The notes below the pieces were generated by a model. That model had not been told where the DNA came from and did not search any database. It saw only the letters and a program-made list of their open reading frames with translations. Source: Cymodocea nodosa (taxonomy: Eukaryota > Streptophyta > Magnoliopsida > Alismatales > Cymodoceaceae). Taken from it: 64,000 nt of DNA. The position numbers and the translations under genes are program-made. Location of the stretch: positions 7,259,001-7,323,000 of the forward strand of contig JAZBRI010000011.1 of assembly GCA_036874045.1 (NCBI GenBank). Reading direction: 5' to 3'. This document shows, one piece after another, positions 11,060 through 23,180 of this stretch. Numbering within the stretch: the first letter of the stretch is position 1; each line of letters begins with the position of its first letter.

Positions 11060-11551
11060 ATATACTGACATTTGTCTGTTTACTTGATTTCTGAATACAA
11101 AATGTAATGTTTGTATTTTTTGTTTGATTATTTGAACAATACATTTTACTGTAAATGATTTCATTCTTATTAATGTTTATAGAAAGTTGGGCTGTATATA
11201 CTTGTCTCTTGGATTTTTTTCTGTGTAATCATCTTTTTGATTAATGACAAAAGGGGGGAGATGATTATGTGTTTAAATTGCATATATATTAAAAATGGGG
11301 GAGATGATTATGTGTTTAAATTGCATATATATTAAAAATGGGGGAGATGATTATGTTGAAATATTTTGTCTGAGAAGTGTTATTCCTAAGAGATGTTTTT
11401 CACACAAACAATAGATATAATCTTAAGTAAACTTAAGTCAACAAACAAGTTTGTTGAATTAAAACTTAACCCAATTGAGGTGCTTCGTTGAGTTAAACAT
11501 ACTTCATAATTAATTTAATATGATTTTTGTCATCATAAAAAAGGGAGAGAT
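11060..11551 (+). other. Cop-A 3' untranslated region, tandem polypurine units
   Basis: No gene. GGGGGAGATGATTATGTG stands three times between about 11255 and 11355, in a tandem duplication of roughly 46 bp. The terminal tract AAAAAAGGGAGAGAT ends at 11551, next to the 3' LTR. Confidence 0.65.
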
Positions 11552-12482
11552 TGTTGAGTATTTTGTTTTGATGATATGTGATAAACGGATATAATCATAT
11601 TTACTCAATTACTGTTGTTTGTGAACGTAAATTAAGAACATCAATTAATACAAAAAAAGTTTACTAATATAAATACTTGTTTGTAATGGATCTGAAATTA
11701 TACTCTTAAATAACTAGTCGTTATGTTATACTAAATTGTCATTTAACTAAACATTAAGTTAACGTGTGTTTTTATTACAAAGCATGATATGTTTTAAAGT
11801 TATATTTACTGTAACAGTGCATGTTTAGACAACTCATTGAGTTAGTGAGTTATTTGTATAAAGGTCACGTGAGAACTCGTTGAGTTATAGGCTTAAAGGT
11901 TAAAATAAGTCACGTGAGAACTCATTAAGTTAGTGAGTAAAAGAGTAGATGAACTTGTTAAGTTAGTATTGTACACATGGTGAAATTAAAGTTTACGAAT
12001 GTTATATTGTATCACGTGAGTTGCACATGTTTAACTCATTAAATTAACATAATTGCATGCATTGAGTTACTATATTGAACACTAAGGCAATGCATTAGGT
12101 TAGTGTTATAAACTTAAAGTTGTTATTATTGCACGTGGTAAAATTCTTATTATAAAAATATTTGTTTATTATTGGTTCGTTGAGTTAGCAAACACCACGA
12201 AGCTAGTTTGTTGAGTTAGCATAACACCACAAAGCTAGTTCATTGAGTTAGCATAACACCATCAAGCTAGTTCGTTGAGTTATCTGTAACACAACGAAGT
12301 TAGTTCGTTGAGTTAGCTATAGTACTTGTCACGTGATTTATCACATGATGATCTTGTTGAGTTAGATACGTTAAGTTATAAATATACTTGTTTTACTCAT
12401 TTAGTTAACATTAACGCAATGACTTATTATTACATTTGATGAAAAATTTTGGACGAGAAAGTTTATTTTACAGGAAATTTTT
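11552..12482 (+). repeat. Cop-A 3' LTR, truncated
   Basis: Matches the first 930 bp of the 5' LTR at 5265 up to TTACAGGAAATTTTT, then switches into F-box sequence. R and U5 are gone. The F-box copy at 44295-44310 (minus) also holds TTACAGGAAATT, so the joint probably used this 12-bp similarity. Confidence 0.8.
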
Positions 12483-13000
12483 AAGTGTGTAAATTTTTAA
12501 GATTTATGTTTAAGTGTGTATAATTTTTTGAATAGATCTTGGACTGAAAATACTATGATATATCTAGGACAGAAAATGTTAATTAACAATATACATGTCA
12601 TACTTGATGGATATATATATATCTAGTCATAGATATATTAGTTGCATTTAGATCTGATTTATGCATGGTAAGTATAGATAGTTGTAATGATGATTTTATA
12701 GAAATATTGCCTATACCTAGTGATATAGCTGAACCACCCTCTACAGAACATAATAAAATTCAATTAGGAATGCGGTATAATAAATATGATGATCTTACTT
12801 TATGTTTGATCAAATGGTGGGATGAACTAATGAAATTTCAAATATGGATTATGAAAGACCTAAATGAATGGAAATGGAAAGCAGAATATATTTAAATATC
12901 TATAGAAATAGAAACAACTACATTATCTTGGAACAAAAAAGGATTCCTTTCTGCATTTCAATTTATTAATGGTAATACACTTATATTTAGTTTTGATAAC

Positions 13001-16000
13001 TGTTTAGAATGAAAAAGTACATAATATTAACGATTAAATGATAGTTAATTACAGAATATTTAGCTTACAATATGAGAATTAAGTCATTATGTTATAATTA
13101 CATTGTTATATGCTTTAATGAAAGAATCTGCATAATTTCCAGGAATTAGCATTAATTAAGTACATTTCTAAACTATCGGTGAATTACAGGTTTTTAATTC
13201 TTAAGTATCTGAATTTTCTATTATTTTGGAGAGTTATGTTTAATGTATCGGACAGTGATGTTTTAAACGAATATTTTATTATTTCCTGGAATACATGTGT
13301 TGAAACCTAAATGCATGATTTAAGTGGATTTTCGGTGAGTTCTGCTAACTATCCAAAATGCATCTGAGTATCGGATAGTTAAGGGTTGTAAGTATCCAAA
13401 ATAGTAAATGCTAAAAGAATATGCAGGTATACAGTAACAACTCGTTGAGTTATTGAGTTAAAAAACTGTAAGTTGTATATCTGAACTCGTTAAGTTAGAT
13501 TTATGCACGTGTTGAATTTAAATGCTTTATTATGTCACATGAGTTTGTTGAGTATTTTTGTTTTGATGATGTGTGCTGAATGAAAATAATCATATTTGCT
13601 CAATTACTATTGCTTCTGAAAAGAAATTAAAATCATCAATTAATACAGAAAAAACTTACTAATATAAATACTTGTCTGTATTGGATTTGAAGTTAATAAC
13701 TAGTCGTTTCGTTGCATTAATTTCTCATTTAGCTAAACGTTAAGTTAACTATGTTTTTATTGAAAAGCATGATATGTTTTAATGTTATATCTTTTGTATC
13801 ATGAACAGTGCACGTTTAGACAACTCGTTAAGTTAGAGTTTTGTTTGTATAGAGGTCACGTGAGAACTCATTAAGTTAGAGGCTTAAAGGTTAAAATAGG
13901 TCACGTGATAACTCGTTAAGTTAGTGAGTAAAAGAAGAGACAAACTCGTTAAGTTAGTGTTATACACGTGGTGAAATTATAAGTTACGAATGTTGTATTG
14001 TATCACGTGAGGTGCACATGTTTAACTCGTGAAGTTAACATAACTAAACGCGTTGAGTTGCTATATTGAACACTAAGGCAACGCGTTAGGTTAGCGTTAT
14101 AAACTTAAGTTGTTATTTTTGCACGTGGTAAAATTCTTATTATAAAAGCATTTGTTGATTACTGGTTCGTTGAATTATCATAACACAATGGAGATGGTTC
14201 GTTGAGTTATCATAACACAACGGAGATGGTTCGTTGAGATATCATAACACCATAGACATAGTTCGTTGAGTTAGCTATAGTACTTGTCACGTGAAATGGC
14301 ACATGAGGAACTCGTTAAGTTAGAAACGTTAAGTTATATATATACTTGTGTTACTTGTTTAGTTAACATTAAAGTAACGACTTCTTATTACACTGATGAA
14401 AAACTTTTGGACGAGAAAGTTTATTTTGCAGGAAATTTTTCAGAGATCCAAGACTGATTATTAAAGAAAATTCGAAATATAAACGTGGGTTAGAACGTGT
14501 GTGTTTCAATGAAGGAAAAAGAAAAAACGTGGAGAAGTGGAAAACTGATGGTGGTTAAACGTGAAGGATATGCATGAAATGAAGATACAGTATAAAAGGC
14601 ATAGAATTCTCGTTGATCAATTTATCCTTGCACACAAAATGAAAAATCTTTTCAAGGATCAAACCATCCCTGCACACCAAAAGAAAAATCTTTTTTAGGG
14701 ATCAAAAACACCTCTTCTCGGGGAAAATCTCTCAAGTGGAAGGAAAGTTCAGTGAAGCATAAAAAGGTAAGATTTTCGTCACTGAAGATTTGAAGTATCA
14801 AAAGAAAGCAAATTCGGTGAAGCATGAAAAGACATGATATTCGTCACTAAAGAATTGCTGAAGAAGAAAAAGAAGAAGAAGAAAGATCTCAAACAGGGAG
14901 AAAAGTTTTAAATTCCGCAAATTAGTTTTCTCTGTTTGTAGTTATGAAATTGTTTAGATGATACATGGTATCGAAATATAATTGCATCTACAATTTCTGA
15001 GGAGAATTGAATTGTATATTGTAATTGAAACCTTGATAAAAATGATTTTATGAAAACAATGTCTCGACTTGTTTTTGAGTTTTAAAGTTTCAATTATTTT
15101 TCAGAAAATATTAAAGATACACAATTCACCCCCCTCTTGTGTAACCATACGATCCTATAGAGTTGCACGTGTATAACTCGTTAAGTTAGCATTACTGTAC
15201 GCGTTGAGTTATATGAATACACACTAAGGTAACACATTGTGTTAGTAGCTTATTTCTTTATTGCACGTGTTTTATAGTTAAAGCAACAAAGTAAGTTTGT
15301 TGAGTTATCCGTGACTCCACAGACCATTTATTACTAATATGCCACTATAGTAGTTACAGGAATAGGAAATTCGAAGGACAACTACGATTGCACGTATCAC
15401 GTTGGAATTCACTTATGGAATGAAGAAGAAATCACCATCGTTGATATGAATGAAGGAAATCCAACCAATTATTTAAGCAAAACAATTACCATTAAAAGAA
15501 ATATAAAAGATGAAGAAAAAGTGTATGTAGAGGGAGGTGGAGAATCGCGCTAATTGTAGGAAGCGTCGGAAGTTCCCTGAAGCTCCACACCACCACCATA
15601 ATCTCCAACCATCGGAGGTTTATGAAGATACTTTCCTGATGTCGAGTTGATTCTGAGCCAAACACGGTGTCTGACAACCACTGTGAGGAGTGATCACATC
15701 GCGAGAAGGGAAGCCATTTTCACCAAGCACCGACTTATATCTCAGGAGATCTTAAAACTTTTAGCCTTGGTTTTAGGTTGATGCCAATATGCTAAAGAGG
15801 AGCCTATCTTGCAATTTTGGACTCGCGATTCTATAGGGAGGAGAGGCAAGATTGCAAGTGATTAAGTTTTTAGTGGTGTAATCGCATCACATGTAGTGAT
15901 GGAAGTTTTTACTGTCGATAGAGATTTTTACATTTCACCTTCGCTCATCTTCAAGAACATATCAAAACAAAAATATCAAAAACAACAAATTATCTGTGTT

Positions 16001-16638
16001 TATATTCAGTATTACAGTATTGTATTATTTGTTTTGTATCGTGATTAATGTTATAATTGTCAGTATTGTGAATGTTTTATATTAGTTTGATTCAGAAAAT
16101 AGAAAATAGTTTTACTGTTTACTGAAATTTGATTCGTTCCAAGATTTTAATGGTTACTATTTGAAATATCTGAATGTTAGTGTTGCTTAATGATAAATCT
16201 AATATTAACTAGCAATAAAGAGCTTAATTGATGTTATTTACATTCTATGGAACCACTCAATGGTTGGCTGAATTTCTCTATGAATAACAGTATTTAACTT
16301 GAAAGATAGGCTTGTGGAGTTAACTGTAAGTCCACGAGGTTAGTCCGTTGAGTTAACCATAACTCTATGAACTAGGTTCGTTGAGTTAACTATAACTCAA
16401 CGGAGTGTTTACTGAACACACATAAACTCTAATATAAAAATTGAAACAATACACAATTCTTACTCAATCTCTGTGGGTTCGACCTGTACATGCACACAAA
16501 TACAATATACATTGTGCACTTGTAGTTAAAAACACAAATTGGATTTAATATCTAATTTGTGTAAAAGGTTGTTTGTTTATTTCTAAGAGTAATTATTGAT
16601 ATATAAGTTTTTTTTATTTAACTTATCAACCCCAAACA
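13001..16638 (+). mobile_element. Ath solo LTR with TSD ATAAC
   Basis: Starts TGTTTAGAATGAAAAAGTAC and ends AACCCCAAACA, bordered by perfect ATAAC repeats (12996-13000 and 16639-16643). Without the nested Cop-A LTR it is about 2.0 kb. It has TATAAAAG near 15505, GGATAGTTA/CGTTGAGTTA dyads on both sides and a dyad cluster at 16315-16400. It disrupts the F-box reading frame, so it inserted after the F-box gene was already in the element. Confidence 0.9.
13546..15159 (+). mobile_element. Cop-A solo LTR nested in Ath LTR, TSD GAGTT
   Basis: 1614 bp, TGTTGAGTATTTTTG...CGATCCTATA (terminal CA mutated to TA). Flanked by perfect GAGTT at 13541-13545 and 15160-15164. Removing it restores the Ath LTR word CACATGAGTTGCACGTG. 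Nearly identical to 958-2539, with several TTCGTTGAGTTATC / CTCGTTAAGTTAG words. Confidence 0.92.
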
Positions 16639-16781
16639 ATAACATACTGCAAGTTTACACGTTAAAAAAGAGAGTAAACTACATTAAAATAGAATTAATA
16701 GCAAGAAGAATTATGCCTAATAAGTTTACTTGGACTGACACGTTTATTCCATTTGTCACAACTTTTCAATCATGTTCTTAA

Positions 16782-17499
16782 ACTATGATTTTGTAGTTTT
16801 AATGTTGTGTATATTCTGCATTTATGTTTAGAAAAAAAGAAAAAAAGCCAACACAAAATATCAATCCAGTTTGTTGGTATCTATTCTAGGAAACCAACTA
16901 GCTTGCTTGTGAACCACCAAAGGCATTGGAGCCTAAGTTCCACACAAGACACTAATTTAACAATTTATGTTTTGTTATTTTGTTATATATTTTGCTTTTA
17001 TTTGTGAATGCAAAGTTTTTCAGAATCAAAAAGTCGAAAGATATTGAAAGAGATACAAAAAAACAAGGTATGTAATTAATTACTTAGCTTGAATTTACAA
17101 TTAAACTCAGTTCGTGGAGTTATTCATTAACTCAACGAATTAAGTTCATTGAGTGAGGTGCTAAATCAATGAAATAATATTCATACCTACTAATATTTAT
17201 TGTATTTACTCTCAAATCTTTTACATTGAGGACAATGCAAAATGTAGGTATGGGGGGAGGTAATTAGATTTAATCCAAGTAATTTTGTTAATTAGAGGAA
17301 CTAGGATGGTACTACAAAATTCTATGGAAATTTAAAATTTTTATGAATTTGTTGAAACTAACTAAAATTTCCTATAGCTAATAATTGAAATTGTAAAAAA
17401 AAAAATATTGTAACTACTTAAATGTTATATTTAGAATCTTATATAATATGCTACAAATTTTACTATTATACAAATCTGGATATAGTATCTTATGTTTTT
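16782..17499 (+). other. Ath-P1 3' region with dyads and internal polypurine tract
   Basis: No gene. A dyad cluster lies at 17103-17175 (TTCGTGGAGTTA, TAACTCAACGAATTAAG). A tract AATGTAGGTATGGGGGGAGG at 17241-17260 has counterparts in M1 (about 48097-48125) and M2 (about 43183-43212). Then AT-rich sequence matches the reverse of 42930-43080 until it breaks into an Ath LTR fragment near 17500. Confidence 0.6.
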
Positions 17500-17795
17500 G
17501 TTTGTCCACGAGGTTAGTCCATTAAGTTAACTATAACTCCACAAATTAGGTCCGTGTGTTAACTGTAACTCAACGGAGTGCTTAACTAAACACATATAAA
17601 CTCCAATATAAAAATCAGCACAATACATAATTCTTACTCAATCTCTATGGGATCAACTTGTACTTGCACACAAATACAATATACACTGTACACTTGTAGT
17701 TAAAATACAAATTGGACTTAATATCTAATTTGTGTGAAAGGTTGTTTGTTTACTTCTAACAGAATTTATTAATACAAGAATAAAAAAATCAAACA
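17500..17795 (+). repeat. Ath LTR 3' fragment
   Basis: Starts inside the LTR at the dyad cluster (GTCCACGAGGTTAGTCC) and runs through ACTCAATCTCTATGGGATC to AAATCAAACA. The next bases, AGTTTATGATGTG, resemble a decayed LTR/PBS joint (AGTTCTATGGTGCCG in M1). Confidence 0.65.
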
Positions 17796-17799
17796 AGTT

Positions 17800-19840
17800 T
17801 ATGATGTGACTTAACCATGCCAAACATGTACCTACAAAACAATTAAGAAGAGATTTTATCTCTTAGAACCTATTTCTAAGTAGGTCTAAGAATTTTAGAG
17901 AGAGTCATATCAGAATAATCAATATTTTTAAACTTCAACTTATCTATTTTCTGATAATTATTCCTATGTTTATTCCTCTTATCAAAACATTTATCTTTAT
18001 GTAAATCAGAGTTGAAATTTTCATTTCTGACATTATTTGATTGCTGATCCTAATATCTAATATTTTTTAAATATGAAGAAAACTAATCAAAAATATTAAA
18101 ATTCTCTAATGACTTAGCCTGATTTTTCTAAAAATTTCTTTTGAAATTCTTGCATTATGTGCTATTATTTATTTGCTGCATTTTATCAATTTGTACATAT
18201 TTATCTCCCTTTTTAATCACACATGGAATAGTTTTTCTTCTACTATTCTTAGTACTGAAAATAAGGACATTATTTTTAGCAGTACTATCATGCAATACAT
18301 AATTTTCAAAAGATGCATTGTGTAAACCAATACGATATTTTTCTACATTTGATATTTTACTACTAAGTTCATTTGTTATAGTTTGACTATTATTCCATTT
18401 ACTTAATGTAGTCTTTTGATCGCAAACCTTAATCTTTAACATATTAATTTCTAAATTTAAATCAATAATAGTCAGTTTCAGTTTTTCAATTTCATAGATC
18501 ATTTTCTTTTTATCTACAATTAAATTTTCACAATTAGTATGCAATTTTCTTTCTATTGCAAAAAACTTTAAAATTTCTTGTGCATGCTTTTGATTTTCTT
18601 CTTTAAATTATTTCAATGTAGAGTTCAGAAAATCAATCTTATTTTCAGATTCATCTAACATTTTCCTAATGTTCTTTCCTTCTGTTTTTACTTTCTTATA
18701 TTTTCTAGCTAGTTTATTGTATTCAACAAGTAATCTTTCAAAACTAGCATTTGGATCAGAAGATACCTCACTAGATTTTGCCATGAAGCATACATTTGCC
18801 AGATTTTCTTCTAAATCTAATCTTGATGAGGATTCATTGTCTAATGTTGAATCCTTTGTTTATTCACTTTGTGAAGCTGAAGAGTCATCCCATGTCACTT
18901 TAAGTACCCTTCTCTTTCTGAATTTCTTATTCCTTAAATTCCTCCTCAAATTCTTCTTATCTTTGTTGAGGGGACAATCATTTTGAAAGTGACCCAGCCT
19001 ATTACACTTATAGCATATGATTTTGTCTTTCATGAATGACTTCTTCTCCATATCTCCAAATGCCTTTGCTGACCTGAAGTTCCTGTATTTCTTCAACAAA
19101 CTTCTAAATTTTCTGATCCACAACAATAAATCATTGCCAGAATCACTAGTGACTTCTGAGACTTTATCAACCTCAAAAGCTAGATCACTTCTAGGATTCT
19201 TCCCTTTTGGATCTAAATGTTGTACTTCATAGGCTGTTAGATTGCATATGAGATCATCGAGAGTATATGTATTTAAATATTTGAACTCTTCAATAGATGT
19301 CGTCTTTTGAGCCCAAATTTTAGTTAAAGATCTAAGGATCTTTCTTACCGAGTCTTTTTCCTTGAATTTCTTGCCTAAAGATTTTAATGAATTTACAATC
19401 TCAAGAAAACGGGAAAACATATCAGGGATACATTTATTTTCATGCATTTTAAAAAGCTCATATTTATGTACTAACTTATTAATCTTAGATTCCTTGACTT
19501 GGTTAGTACCTTTGTTGGTAACTTCTAATGCATGCCATATCTCATATGCAATTTGATTTGCACAAATTTTGTTAAATTGATCATGAGATAAAGCACAAAA
19601 CAAATTGTTTAAACCTTTAGCATTCAATGTCATTTTCTCCTTTTAATCAAAAGTCCAAGTATCATATGGAGTCGTAACTAACACTATAAGATTGCTAATT
19701 ATATGCCATAATTTGAAATCAATTGATTGAAAGAATACTTTCATCCTATATTTTCAGTAACCATAATTACTACCTTCAAACATAAGAGGACGATTAGTGG
19801 TCTATCCTTCAGTCATAACTAAGATTTTAGTATTATCCAT
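17800..19840 (-). pseudogene. Copia-type Gag (UBN2, zinc knuckle) of Cop-B
   Basis: The ATG at 19840-19838 opens MDNTKILVMTEG, then a TAG, then the UBN2 start with the SNYGYWKYRM motif. The long open part 19633-18860 contains AYEIWHALEVTNKGTNQVK, VRKILRSLTKIWAQ and an intact zinc knuckle CYKCNRLGHFQNDC (CX2CX4HX4C), which binds RNA. Below it, 18544-18155 is helical and lysine-rich (YEIEKLKLTIIDLNLEINML, a probable coiled coil) as in Sirevirus-like gags. The rest to 17800 is broken by stops. This is the least damaged gag knuckle in the window. Confidence 0.78.
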
Positions 19841-19927
19841 TTTAACCAGATGATCCTAAGTAAATGACAGGAAAAACCGATTCCTAAATAAAGAAATGAA
19901 AGCTCTTAATTAAGCTTTGATACTAGT

Positions 19928-21083
19928 TGTAGAATCGTTGTATCACAAGAGGAGGAGTGAATTGTGTCTTTAGTAATTAAAATTACCAGTGAATAAAACA
20001 AGAGCACAAAACACATAAATAAAATTCTATTATTTATAAACTTTAAAGAAAGAATTTACAATATCTTTTCAACTCAATTCCCTTCTTGTCGGTTTTGATA
20101 TAGTAATGTCTGATATACAATTCAAATAAAAATGAAGTCCTTATTCAAAGCTAATTTCAAATTGTATGAAACCTGATCTTTATGCATGTAGCTCATTTTC
20201 TTTCTTTTTGCTCAGCTTTTGTATCTCTTCTCCAGTTGTCAAATTTCCAGACTTCTTGCGTTTGCAGCTCCTTTTCTAAAATTACTTGGAATTCCGAACT
20301 TCTTCTGATGTTGGAGAATTTTTCTAGATTTGATATGCAGTTGAATATTCAGATTAGATATTGAGATTTGGGATTGAATATTCAGACTTGATCTTGATTA
20401 GGGATTGTAATCAAAATGATCGTAATGTAGCTCGTATACTCTATTTTTAGTAGTTGAACTTTGACTTCATGTTCATTCACTTAATCCATAATTCACATAC
20501 TAATTTTTTAATTCAAATTATCCACGATTTCCACTATCTTTTTGAATTTCCACTTTCTCCACTATCATTTTGAAATTTCCATGATTTCCACTCGTAGATT
20601 CACCAAAACTTTATCTTCTTGGAGATTTGTAGAATATCTTCTAAGTCACCGCTTTATTTGAACACTTATCCTTTAAGTTCTGTAAAAACTCAAACACTTA
20701 TTTAACTCTTCGAGTTTTTACACCTACAAAACACACAACTGAACAAAGAAAACTTATCTGTTCGTTAGTCATTTTATAAAACTCGAATAGTTATCTATCC
20801 ATGCATATAAAAACTTGAACAATTATCTAACTCTTCGATTTTCATTATCGAACGCACATGAAAAACACGTGGCAACTTAAAACATTAAAAACACACATGT
20901 AGATAACTTAACTATACAAGTTTTTAACATAACTCTCCAAGTAAATCGAAATGTTAACTATCCAAAAGTTTAACTATCCAAAATTTTAAATGAAACTTTT
21001 CGATATCTTGTCAACATTTAATTATGTGACTATTATATTTAGAAAAATATTATTTAGACTTGTTTAAAAATGTTAATAAAGTT
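19928..21083 (-). repeat. Cop-B 5' LTR, start truncated
   Basis: Reads on the minus strand to ATACAACGATTCTACA at 19928. It matches 9174-10382 but lacks about the first 50 bp, where sequence switches to an Ath LTR. It holds TAACTATCC, CGAAGAGTTA-type and CACGTG words. Confidence 0.8.
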
Positions 21084-22756
21084 AGTAAATACTGGATTTA
21101 TCATTAGGCAATACTAACATTTAGATAATTCAAACAGTAACCATTAAAATCTTTAAGTCTTTTGAATGAACCAATTTCAGTAAATTGTAAAACTAAAACA
21201 ATCACAACATTGACAAAGATAACATTAATCACGATACAAAACAAACAATACAACAACACTCAAATACAAAATACAAACACAGATAAGTTGTTTTTGGTAT
21301 TTTTGTTTTGATATGAGCATGAAAATGGGTGAAAGGTGAAATGTAAAGTAAACTCAGTCGACAATAAATACTTATGTCACTACATGCGACGCGATTACAC
21401 CATTGAAAATTAAATCACTTACAATTCTGTCTCCTCTCCCTATAGAATCGCGAGTCCAAAATTGCAAGATGATCTCCTCTTCAGCATACAAGCATCAACC
21501 TGAAGCCAAGGCTAGAAGCTTTACGATCTCTTGAGATATGAGTCGACGCTTGGTGAAAATGGTTTCCCTTCCCACAACACAATCACTCCTCATAGTGGTT
21601 GTCAGGCACTGTGTTTGGCTCGGAATCGACTCGACATCAGGAAAGTATCCTCACAGACCTCCGATGGTTGGTGATTATGGTGGTGGTGTGGAGCTTCAAG
21701 GAACTTCTGACACTACCTGTAGTTAGCGTCGTTCTCCACCTCTACACACACTGGCCACCACACCTACTTTTTTCTTCTTTTCTTTTATATTTCTTTAGTG
21801 GTAACTGCTTCTGCTTGAATGATCGATTGGATTTCCTTCATTCATATCAACGATGATGATTTCTTCTTCCTTCAACGAGTGAATTCCTGTGTGATACGTG
21901 CGATCGTGGTTTTTCTTCCAACTGTTCTGTTCCTGCAACTGCTACAGTGGCATATTAGAAAATGAATAGTCTGTGGAGTTACAGATAACTCAACGGACTT
22001 GCTTCGTTGATTTAACTATAAAACACATGCATAAATTTAACTATCTGATGCTCAGGTGCATTTCGGATACTTACAAACTTAACTATCGAATGCTCAAATG
22101 CATTTCAAATACTTACAAACTTAACTATCCGATGCTCAAATGCATTTCAGATAATTACAGATAACTCACCGATATATAACTTAAGTCAATCCTCTAGAGA
22201 GTTACAAGTCTAACTATCCAATGCCCAAATGCATTTCGGATAGTTAGAGATACCTCACCGAAAATTCACTTGAGTCATTCTTTCAGAACATGACACGTGT
22301 CAAACAGCTATTTTATAATAAAAGGAGATTTCGGAGAGTTACACATATAACTATCTGATGCCCAGCTGCAATTTCGAATGGTTAGAGACAACTCACCGAA
22401 AGTTCACTTAAGTCATGCATTATGGTTTCGACACGTGTACTTCAGGAAATAATAAAAATATTCTTTTAAAACATAACTGTCCAGTAATTTAAACATAACT
22501 CTTCGTTACATTAAACATAACTATCCAAAATAACAGAAAATTCGAATACTTAAGAATTTCACAGCTTGTAATTTACCGACAGTTCAGAAATGTACTAAAT
22601 TAACATTAATTCCCCGAAATTAAGTAGATTCTTTCATTAATGCATATAACAGTGCAATTATAACAAAATGACTTAATTTTCATATGATAAGCTAAATATT
22701 ATGCAATTAACCATCATTTAACTATTAATATTATGCACTTTTTCATTCTAAACAAA
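21084..22756 (-). repeat. Ath LTR, U3 side, truncated
   Basis: Minus-strand LTR starting TGTTTAGAATG at 22756 and running to about 21084, where it fuses with Cop-B. It contains three hairpin units with AACTATCCGATGCTC (22038-22165), CACGTGTC boxes and a TATAAAAG near 21790. Its start abuts a Cop-C LTR at a shared ACA, without polypurine tract. Confidence 0.75.
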
Positions 22757-23180
22757 TCTATATACCAAGCTCAATGCATACAGTAGAAAGCTTTTTAAGA
22801 TCAAATCCTCAGCAAATGCAAACTCAAGTTTAGAAGCTCTCCATGCATTAAACTCTGATTTCTTTAAGCAAGTGGTTTACTGAAGTGCACCAACTAAAAC
22901 TTCAGTGATAGGTTGGTTGGAGCTACGACCAGAAAGCTCAAACTGATTGGTTGGTTCTTGCTTTGACCTTAAAGCAAGTGTTTGTAAGTTGTTAAAAGCT
23001 TAGTGAAGCTCAAGTATCCCTTGAGGGTGAACTAGCCGTTAGTGGTGAACTACTTAAAATCCCTGTGTGCATTATTTATTATTGTGTGCTTGCTAATTCT
23101 TGTTATCAATCAGTCATTTATTATTAAGAAACAAAATATTACCATTCACCCCCCCTTTGGTAAGCCATCAGGTCCTAACA
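22757..23180 (+). repeat. Cop-C LTR 3' part
   Basis: Plus-strand end of a Cop-C LTR finishing TTCACCCCCCCTTTGG...GGTCCTAACA. It matches 33958-34340 (minus) closely but has about 40 extra bp. It is followed by TAACTCGTTAAG of an Ath LTR, whose first five bases match the flank of the minus-strand Cop-C LTR at 35255. Confidence 0.75.

Larger units (their letters stand above)
5265..12482 (+). mobile_element. Cop-A gag-only element inserted in F-box gene
   Basis: Parts in order: 5' LTR (5265-6757), PBS (6760-6771), Copia-type gag, acidic and coiled region, accessory ORF, repeated polypurine tracts, and a truncated 3' LTR (11552-12482). No integrase, reverse transcriptase or RNase H can be found, so it is non-autonomous (TR-GAG type). 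It interrupts the F-box gene after GGAATAGATCAT. The target duplication cannot be confirmed because the 3' LTR end is deleted. A Cop-B solo LTR sits inside (9174-10382). Confidence 0.8.
12483..16781 (+). pseudogene. F-box protein gene carried by Ath-P1, C-terminal part
   Basis: Resumes at GATTTATGTTTAAGTGTGTA and reads through SWTENTMIYLG, a VSIDSCNDDFIEILPIP block, LCLIKWWDELMKFQIWIM and LNEWKWKAEY. This is the FBA-like pattern (substrate-binding C-terminal region of plant F-box proteins). It is split at 13001 by an Ath solo LTR and finishes at 16644-16781 with PNKFTWTDTFIPFV and QSCS before a stop. The frame closes exactly if the LTR and one ATAAC are skipped. Stops occur in the YIYI region and after AEYI. 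Just before it, TTTAAGTGTGTA is locally duplicated (12481-12530). Confidence 0.7.
2540..17499 (+). mobile_element. Ath-P1: Athila-like element remnant carrying gag and F-box
   Basis: Collinear with minus-strand element M2 (60400-57980 then 44842-42930). In order: AT-rich spacer, dyad array, leader with TATA and intron, gag, dyad array, F-box gene, polypurine tract and 3' region. There is no pol. It is interrupted by the Cop-A element at 5265-12482 and by the nested solo LTRs at 13001-16638. Its left end is cut by the Cop-A LTR ending at 2539. Its right end breaks into an Ath LTR fragment near 17500. Being non-autonomous, it would have needed pol from an element like M1. Confidence 0.7.
17796..21083 (-). 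mobile_element. Cop-B element fragment (5' LTR plus gag)
   Basis: Minus-strand Copia element: 5' LTR (21083-19928), PBS-like ACTAGTATCAAAGCT directly after it (19927-19913; compare TGGTATCAGAGCT), gag from 19840, then truncated by the Ath LTR fragment ending at 17795. The start of the LTR is missing and fused to an Ath LTR. No pol remains. Confidence 0.75.

Noticed and set aside
18669-18986. Plus-strand ORFs at 18669-19556 with hydrophobic stretches
   Set aside because: Antisense shadows of the Cop-B gag on the minus strand.
21538-21856. Recurring small plus-strand ORFs starting MSRRLVKM (21538, 27165, 41076, 45767, 56950) that look like a conserved gene family
   Set aside because: They lie antisense in the Ath LTR leader and recur only because the LTR is repeated. 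Their frames and ends differ between copies.
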